A stretch of DNA of 64,000 nt from Malaya genurostris (taxonomy: Eukaryota; Arthropoda; Insecta; Diptera; Culicidae), in assembly GCF_030247185.1 (NCBI RefSeq), contig NC_080571.1, positions 29,991,753 to 30,055,752 of the forward strand, read 5' to 3'. A program made the position numbers and the translations under genes. The notes beneath the pieces were generated by a model. It worked only from the letters and a program-made list of their open reading frames with translations, did not search any database and was not told the DNA's origin. Position 1 is the first letter of the stretch; the number at the start of each line of letters is the position of its first letter. Shown here piece by piece: positions 57,118-64,000 of the stretch.

Positions 57118-60090
57118 TGTTTGCTTGTTTATTTGTTCGCTTGTTCCATCTGACAATAAAAGTCTTAATGAATATAAGGTCAAGTTATAAAATCGTGGAT
57201 TGCGACACTTTCTGAACAAACTTATGCGATGATTCACCAAAATCGAATAAATTTTCAACTAGGGAGAAAGTTCGAACACACGCTGCAATAGGTTCGTTGG
57301 CTCCAAACGATGTCCGATGGAATCTTCGTTGTAGCAAACCTGTTGATCGTAGAATTCGTTGTGAAACCCGGAAGTCGATGAGAGACAGGATCTTTAAAGA
57401 GTCGATTTCGCCGTTGATAATCTTCGCCACAAACGCAGCTTGTTGAATCTTTCTTCGTCGTTCCAGAGTGTCAAGACCTAACAGGCGACATCGATCAGGG
57501 TACGGTGGCAGATCCAAGGGATTTCACCAGGGAAGGTCTCTTAGCGCAAGCCGAATAAATCTCTTCTGAACACGCTCAATCCGCAAGTTCCAAACGAGTT
57601 GATATGGACTCCATACCAAACTGGCATTTTCCAGCAATGGTCGCACTAAGGAACAGTATAACGCCTTCAAACAATGTGGATCCTTGAAATCTCTGCTGAT
57701 TTTAGCTACGAATCTGAGTTGTTTCGTTACCTTAGATATAAAAGCAGAACGATGCTGATTAAATGTGAGTTTTGCATCCAATACAACACCAAGGTCGTTA
57801 ACACGGTCAACTCTTGTAAGTGTTTGTCCATCAATTTTGTAGTCGAAGATTAATGGACGAAGTATTCGGTGAAATGTAATTACTTGACATTTGGCAATGC
57901 TGATCACAAGATGGTTTCGTCGACACCATACGACAAATTCATCTAGCAGTTCTTGAAGATGGACGCAGTCCTCATAATTACGAATTACTAAGTACAGCTT
58001 CAAATCGTCAGCGTAGATCGGCTTGCATACATAACCAAGCAGCAAAGCGGCATCGTTGAAAAACAGTGCAAACAAAAGGGGACCCATATTACTGCCTTGC
58101 GGAACTCCTGATTTATTCGTAAACGGGGATGAAACTGAGGTTCCCAATTGTACGCGTAGGACTCTACCACACAAATAGGAACTCAACCATTCAACGAACT
58201 TGTGTGATGCACCAAGTCGCATCAGTTTGCATAATAGAATTCGGTGGTCTATACGATCAAATGCCGCTTTTAGATCGGTGTATACTGCATCAATTTGTAC
58301 CCTTTCCTCCATACGCGAAAAGCAGGTCGAGGTAAAATCGACCAAATTTGTACTTACGGATCGTCCTGGCATAAATCCATGCTGATCGGTTGATATATAA
58401 CTTTTTGTACGAGAAAGAACAACAGAGCTGACAACTATTTCGAATAGCTTGGAGGCAGCAGATCGCCGTTTTTGTAGTTTGGAAACATGAACGACTGCTT
58501 CCATATCGTTGGAAATATATCATTTTCGAACGATTTGTTGAACACGTCACATAATGGTTCGAGCAGAGCAGTTGCACAGCGAGTATAAACGACAGATGGA
58601 ATTCCATCAGGTCCAGCCGAGTACGAACTCTTCAGTTTCTTTGCTGCAGCACTGATCATTTCGGGAGTGATTATAAATGTACGCAAATCCACCAAGTTTT
58701 CAGGAACATATGATACGGCGACTTCAGCTTCGATGTTGGAGGCCACTTTCTCAGTAAACACGGAAGCGAAGAATTTAGCAAACAACTCACATGAGTCTGA
58801 GGTCGATGCAGACGTCACAGCGTCAAAACAAACGTTCTGAGGAATGGTTGAAAATTTTCGCTTCGAATTCACAAAGTTCCAAAAATTATTGGGGTTCCTA
58901 CGTAGATCCGTTTGAACTCGCATGACGTAAGCTCTATATAAACCGGCATTCAATTTGCGGTACTCATAACTCGATTTTTTGAAATTTTGTTTTGTTTCTA
59001 AGCTCCGCCAACGACGGTGTCTGCGCTGCCAAGCATTACGCTGGCGCTTTAAAGCGCTATTCGCACTAGGCCGTGACGTATCTGGAACGGGACTGGACCG
59101 GATCCCGTCCGGGTTACGCTTCAAATTTGTTTAATGCAGCTCCATGTGAATATTCTCACTGGACCGTGTCGTACCCGTGTCTGTATCGACACACGTCCGA
59201 AGCACGGTCAAAGCATGCGTTGACTCAAAGTTACTTTTGGCAGGGACTGGAATTGTCACATGTTTCCATCCAAGAAATCATCTTAACAAATCAATGAAAA
59301 TATCTTAAACAAACTGCCAGCCTCTCTCGGGGAGTTACTGCTAATCGGAATGTAGTGTCATGCTTTTTAAGACACGGAGAATTTTACACAACAGCGAGTT
59401 GAAGCCGGCTTCTGACATTCGGAAATATTCCTTGATCTCGTCATTCACAAGCTGCTTATATAAGGTGATGAATTCACCCTCAACTGCTCTTTTTCGTCAA
59501 AGTTCCTGCATCCAAGTCTTCTTTCTTTATTTTGTTTGTATTTAAACTGCTGATTATCTTCGTCATTCAGAGCAATAGCAATTATGGCCAATTCTTCGTT
59601 GAAAAAATGTGCTATTTTCGTGAGGAACAGAAGCACATTAAATTCAACGATTGTGTATGTTACTAATAGCAACGGTAGCAACACGGAAAGTGCACGGTAT
59701 GATGAGAATATTTTACAAATAAATCCCGGCACGTTTCGGTCTCGTTCCGGATACATCACGGCCTAGTGTGGATAGCGCTTAAATCATGTAAACGTGATGT
59801 GGCCCACGGGGGAGAAATAGGTCGTTTAACAAATGGTAAATTTGTACTGAGCCAACGAGAGAGCGTACTACAAAACGACGATGCCATCTCATCAACATTT
59901 TCCGTTTCGCGCAGAGTTGTCCAACTATAATTCTGCAAATATTCCATCAGAGCTGAGAAATCAATTTTTCGATAATTTAACCGTAAATGTGTGTCTCCCG
60001 AACTTGCTGCGTGTCGTGAATTATTGTCTTCAATGGGCAGCGAAATTACTAAAGGTGGATGGTGCGGGTCAACGGGTAGGAGCGAAATAA
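57118..60090 (-). pseudogene. CR1/Jockey-group LINE, 5' truncated, ORF2 broken
   Basis: Minus strand. 60040-59783 encodes the end of the endonuclease and the linker (DPHHPPLVISLP, then PPWATSRLHDL). 59048-58450 is the N-terminal RT (NPNNFWNFVNSKRKF, SAGPDGIPSVVYTR). 58440-57524 is the core RT, with FDRIDHRILL, GVPQGSNMGPLLF and catalytic YADD in PIYADDLKLYL. 57517-57185 is the C-terminal domain. Damage: a TTAA-flanked insertion at 59053-59778, a frameshift with deletion near 58445, and a TGA at 57524-57526 with the same frame continuing after it. The tail near 57118-57160 has AACAAATAAACAAGC-like short repeats. CR1 versus Jockey clade is undecided. Confidence 0.85.
59053..59778. mobile_element. 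TTAA-flanked TIR element (piggyBac-type MITE) inside the LINE
   Basis: Both ends share GCGCTATYC, then CACTAGGCCGTGAYGTATC in inverse orientation, about 35 bases of imperfect inversion. TTAA flanks it at 59049-59052 and 59779-59782. Deleting the element and one TTAA rejoins the LINE reading frame exactly, fixing the boundaries. The 726 bp interior has no transposase. A TTAA target is the hallmark of piggyBac. Confidence 0.8.
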
Positions 60091-60617
60091 TAATAATAAT
60101 AAAATAATGACGCGAATTTATGCAGCATTGGGTTTTGTGTTGAAATAAAAATAAAATTAAAAAATAAATAAATAAAGTTGAATACAATAAAATGAGCTCC
60201 TATTTCCATCTCATCCCTTCACCTCATTACTTTGAACATGAATAATATTCTACAACCTACCTGAACCAAACTGTGAAATTTTTTAAAATGATTATAAAAG
60301 CTATTGTCACACTTTCCTGTTGAAAGAAATGGTTTTAAGCTCTTCGGTTATCGTTTTTTTCATTTCAAATAAACTCACTTTCAATTTAGGATACATTTTC
60401 GTCTCAAGATTTACAGTTCGTCATGTTTCTGAATATCTACTAATCGATTCGTCTCAAAACATGATCACTATTTCGCACAATTACACTACTATTGAATACT
60501 GAATGACTTCATAATTAGTAATGTTCACTTGCCACTTGTTTAATTAACGATTTAAAACTTCAAAAACCACCCGACAAACAATAAAAGTCTTTAAAAATAT
60601 GAGATGAAAGTTTTTCA
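60091..60617. other. AT-rich spacer
   Basis: An (AAT)n-like run at about 60091-60108 and further A/T-rich words to 60190 sit at the 5' truncation point of the CR1-like element. No gene seen. Confidence 0.4.
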
Positions 60618-60640
60618 CTTACTTACTTACTCTTACTCTT

Positions 60641-63600
60641 TCAGTCGTAGACCACGCGGGTCTCTGCTGTATACAGGAGGCGTCTCCATTCAACTCGGTT
60701 CATTGCTGTTCGCCGCCAGCCTCGGTAGCTGCGAAGGGTCCGCAGGTCGTCCTCAATTTGATCGATCCATCTTGCCCGCTGTGCGCCTCTTCTTCTTATA
60801 CCGGTCGGATCATTGTCGAGGATCATTTTAACCGGGTTGTTCTCCGACATTCTAACAACATGCCCGGCCCACCGTAACCGCCCGACCTTGGCCGTTTGGA
60901 CGAGGGTTGGTCCTCCCAGCAACTGGTGCAGTTCATGGTTCATTCGCCTTCTCCACGTACCGTCTTCCATCCGCACTCCGCCGAAGATGGTTCGCAACAC
61001 CTTCCGTTCAAAAACACCTAGTGCGCGTTGATCCTCCGCAAGCATTGTCCAGGACTCGTGCCCGTAGAGGATAACCGGTCTAATCAGCGTTTTGTAGATA
61101 GTTAACTTCGTACGACGGCGAATTTTGCTCGATCGAAGCGTCCTGCGCAGTCCAAAGTAAGCACGATTTCCTGACAATATGCGTCTCTGAATTTCTCTGC
61201 TGGTGTCATTATCGGCAGTCACCAGTGAGCCCAAGTACACGAACTCGTCGACCATTTCGATTTCATCACCACCAATCAGAACTCGTAATGGGTGGCTGAC
61301 GTTATCTTCTCTCGAGCCCCTGCCTTTCATGTACTTTGTCTTTGACACATTGATGTCTAGTCCGATCCGCTTGGCCTCAGCTTTTAGTCCGATGTACGTG
61401 TCTTCCATCTTCTTAAAGTTGCGTGCTATAATATCAATATCATCAGCGAAACCAAGTAGCTGGACGGACTTTCTGAAAATCGTGCCACTCGTGTCTATCC
61501 TCGCTCTTCTTATCCCACCCTCCAAAGCAATGTTGAATAGCAGACACGAAAGGCCATCACCTTGCCGTAGCCCTCTGTGAGTTTCGAAGGGACTCGAGTT
61601 TATCCCCGATACTCGAACAACGCACATCACTCGATCCATCGTAGCCTTGACCAATCGTATCAGTTTGTCCGGGAATCCGTAGTCGTGCATGATTTTCCAT
61701 AGCTGTTCTCGATCGATTGTGTCGCAGGCTGATTTGAAATCGATGAATAAGTGATGTGTGGGCACATTGTATTCGCGGCACTTTTGCAACACCTGGCGGA
61801 TGGCGAACACTTGGTCCGTGGTAGCGCGTTCGCCCATAAATCCTGCCTGATATTGTCCCACGAATTCGTTTGCAATCGGTGAAAGTCGACGGCATAAGAT
61901 TTGGGAGAGTACCTTGTAGGCGGCGTTCGGCAGAGTTATCGTGCGGTAATTGCAGCAATCCAACTTATCGCCCTTTTTGTAGATGGGACACACGATTCCG
62001 GTAAAATCTCGTCCTCCCAGATCTTGGTAACGACCCAGTGCAGTGCTTTCACTAGTGCATTACCACCGTGTTTTAGTAGCTCGCTTGGTAGTTGGTCAAC
62101 GCCAGCGGCCTTATTATTTTTCAACCGGCTTACCACCTCCTCCACTTCTTGGAGGTCTGGGGCCGGCAGTCTATCGTCCTCCGCACGCGTTCCCAAGTTC
62201 GTTACCGCGCCGCTACTTTCGTATTCCGCCACATCGCCATTGAGGTGCTCGTCGAAATACTGCCGCCACCTCTCGATCACCTCACAGTCGTTCGTGAGAA
62301 GATCCCCGTTGGTGTCCTTGCACATATCGGCCTGTGGCACATGGCCTCTGCGCGAACGGTTCACCTTCTCGTTAACTTCCTTGTGTCATTAGCACGGAAC
62401 AGCTGTTCCATCGCTTCGCGATCTCGGTCTTCCTGCTGGCGCTTTTTTCTACGGGATACCGAGTTTAGTCTGTTCCGCGCCTGTCTGTATCGCTCCTCGT
62501 TTGCTCTCGTCCGGTGTTGCAGCTTGCTCGCCCAAGCTGCATTCTTCTCGGCCACTAACTGTTCACATTCGTCGTCGAACCAGTCGTTCCTTACGTTCGG
62601 AGCCGCCGTACCTAGCATTGCTGATGTTCATATCTATGGCAGAACGGAAGTCTCTCCAGCCATCTTCAAGAGTAGCTGCACCTAGCTGCTCTTCCGTTGG
62701 TAGTGCCACTGCCAACTGCTGCGCGTAATCTTGGGCTACTCCAGTATCCCGGAGCCGCGCGATGTTAAACCGCGACGTTCGGTTTCGACGTTGGGTAGCC
62801 ACCGTCGAAAGTTTTGAGCGCATGCATACAGCAACCAAGTAGTGGTCCGAATCTATATTCGCACTGCGGTAGGTGCGAACATTGTTGATGTCCGAGAAAA
62901 ATTTTCCGTCGATCAAAACGTGGTCGATTTGGTTTTCGGTCTGTTGGTCAGGTGATCTCCAGGTGGCTTTGTGGATATCCTTGCGGGGAAAGAAGGTGCT
63001 TCTGACTACCATTCCTCGGGAGGCCGCAAAGTTGACACACCGTTGGCCGTTGTTATTCGATGCGGCATGCAGGCTGTTCGGCCCGGTTACCGGTCGGTAC
63101 ATTGCCTCCCTTCCTACCTGGGCATTCATGTCCCCGATGACAATTTTTACGTCTCTGCGTGGGCAGCCGTCATAGGCTTGTTCCAGCTGCACGTAGAACG
63201 CTTCTTTCTCGTCCTCGGGTCTCCCTTCATGTGGGCAGTGCACGTTGATGATGCTGTAATTGAAAAAACGGCCTTTAATTCTCAACTTACACATCCTAGC
63301 GTTGATCGGCTGCCACCCAATCACTCGCTGACGCATCTTGCCCAGCACTATAAAGCCAGTTCCCAGCTCGTTCGTTGTGCCACAGCTTTGGTAGAAGGTA
63401 GCCGCTCGATGTCCGCTTTTCCACACCTTCTGTCCCATCCAACAAAGCTCCTGCAGCGCTACGACGTCGACGCTGCGAGGATTTAGTTCGTCGTATATTA
63501 TCCTGTCGCAGCCTGCGAAATCCAGCGACTTGCAGTTCCATGTTCCAAGTTTCCAATCGTAGTCCTTTTTTCGTTGCGTGGGTCTATGCCGATTGTTCCG

Positions 63601-63648
63601 GGTCGTATTCTCTCCTGTATCATTCGTAATAGGTGTTTTACGGGCGGC
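60641..63648 (-). pseudogene. RTE-type ORF2 (endonuclease and reverse transcriptase), three frameshifts
   Basis: The APE-like endonuclease (about 63570-62620) has GTWNCKSLD, the catalytic E in ALQELCW, GDMNAQVG and SDHYLVAV. A linker (62618-62361) and N-terminal RT (62364-61980; NNKAAGVDQLPSELLKHGG) follow. The RT core (61993-60641) has GFMGERATTDQVFAIRQ, HRGLRQGDGLSCLLF and FADDIDI in place of YADD, then the conserved tail GHVVRMSENNPVKMIL. The frame changes near 62615, 62370 and 61985, so no full protein can be made. The ORF2 frame opens just after TAA near 63650, with no ATG before the endonuclease; an upstream frame (63898-63638) ends overlapping it. RTE assignment (JAM1-like) rests on motif style and the 3' end. 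Confidence 0.85.
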
Positions 63649-63898
63649 TTATTAGGCCTGCGCCAACCCCCTGTCTCGCCGGAGGATCATCGTGCTTGCT
63701 CTGTTTAACGTCCCAACTAGCACTAGGACGATCCCGTTGGTGGGGTTGCCACCTTGGATTTAGCTGGACGGGATACAGCATTTCATACTCAGCCGCTGGA
63801 TACCAGAACAGACGCTGTTTGAAGCCGCTCCTAACATGGAGTACAGACGCTCCGACATCCTCTAAAGAGGACCCCCTTCCCTGTGAGCATACGACCAA
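63638..63898 (-). CDS. Short frame upstream of RTE ORF2 (possible ORF1 end or leader)
   Basis: 86 codons ending TAA at 63638-63640, overlapping the beginning of the ORF2 frame by about 10 bases. No recognisable domain. The overlap would suit coupled termination and reinitiation, but it may simply be 5' leader sequence. Confidence 0.25.
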   Translation of the reverse strand: MVVCSQGRGSSLEDVGASVLHVRSGFKQRLFWYPAAEYEMLYPVQLNPRWQPHQRDRPSASWDVKQSKHDDPPARQGVGAGLISRP

Positions 63899-64000
63899 GG
63901 TCCCACCGGGGTGGGTTACCCGATCTTTCCTATGGTTGCTCGTACCCCAGCCGGCACCGCGGGGAGGTAGAGATAGGAGTTACTGGACAAGAGGCTAAGA

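Larger units (their letters stand above)
60618..63998 (-). mobile_element. RTE-type LINE, 5' end beyond the window
   Basis: Minus-strand element with an endonuclease and RT in one broken ORF2. The stop codon (60641-60643) is followed at once by AAGAGTAAGAGTAAGTAAGT repeats and nothing else, the very short repeat-type 3' end seen in RTE elements. The 5' part continues past 64000. Confidence 0.8.

Noticed and set aside
1..64000. CRISPR array or bacterial operon
   Set aside because: Repeats are tandem microsatellites or transposons without regular unique spacers, and the content is insect nuclear DNA.

Overview
The window is dipteran nuclear DNA, most likely from an Aedes mosquito. The evidence is a Feilai-type tRNA-derived SINE, a DD37E Tc1/mariner family known from mosquitoes, several mosquito-type non-LTR retrotransposons, a Ty3/gypsy element, and AT-rich intergenic sequence full of nested repeats. 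I find no complete host gene. Nearly all recognisable coding sequence belongs to transposable elements, and bacterial-style features (operons, ribosome binding sites, CRISPR) do not apply.

Layout: 1-1.56 kb is unassigned. 1.56-12.26 kb holds a 2 kb direct duplication (1562-3535 and 8915-10910) carrying hAT-type MITEs, plus two DD37E elements (5214-6292 broken; 10911-12197 with an open transposase). 12.3-14.7 kb is low in repeats. 14.74-19.85 kb is a large inverted-repeat element with about 0.66 kb arms; one arm is interrupted by a 1.6 kb repeat. Its interior contains a well-formed type III hammerhead ribozyme (18611-18710) and a broken second copy. 19.85-23.13 kb has two 3' ends of an RNase H-bearing LINE around an unclassified TIR element. 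24.1-27.3 kb is a Harbinger-like element with nested insertions, and a 58-codon ORF abuts it. 27.4-29.3 kb is unassigned.

29.3-49.3 kb is a nest built on one abundant repeat family. Three of its copies were interrupted, by a DD37E element (30399-31698), by a promoter-bearing repeat with histone-type 3' stem-loops (34107-35185), and by a young Ty3/gypsy retrotransposon (40546-48952). The latter has near-identical LTRs, open gag and pol, and a textbook -1 frameshift signal. Related units of the histone-like repeat lie at 37.49-39.84, 51.3-51.5 and 55.9-56.8 kb. 49.4-51.3 kb is a LINE 3' end; 52.1 kb is the SINE; 54422-55687 is a mariner with frameshifts; 57.1-60.1 kb is a CR1/Jockey-group LINE split by a TTAA-flanked element; 60.6-64.0 kb is an RTE-type LINE that runs off the window.

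Functionally the window records repeated rounds of transposition. The only apparently intact autonomous element is the Ty3/gypsy copy. The DD37E transposase at 11 kb is open, but its left terminal repeat is damaged. The most unusual content is the hammerhead ribozyme, the histone-like transcription-unit repeats, and the structured RNA elements of the gypsy copy. All comparisons were done by eye, without database searches.
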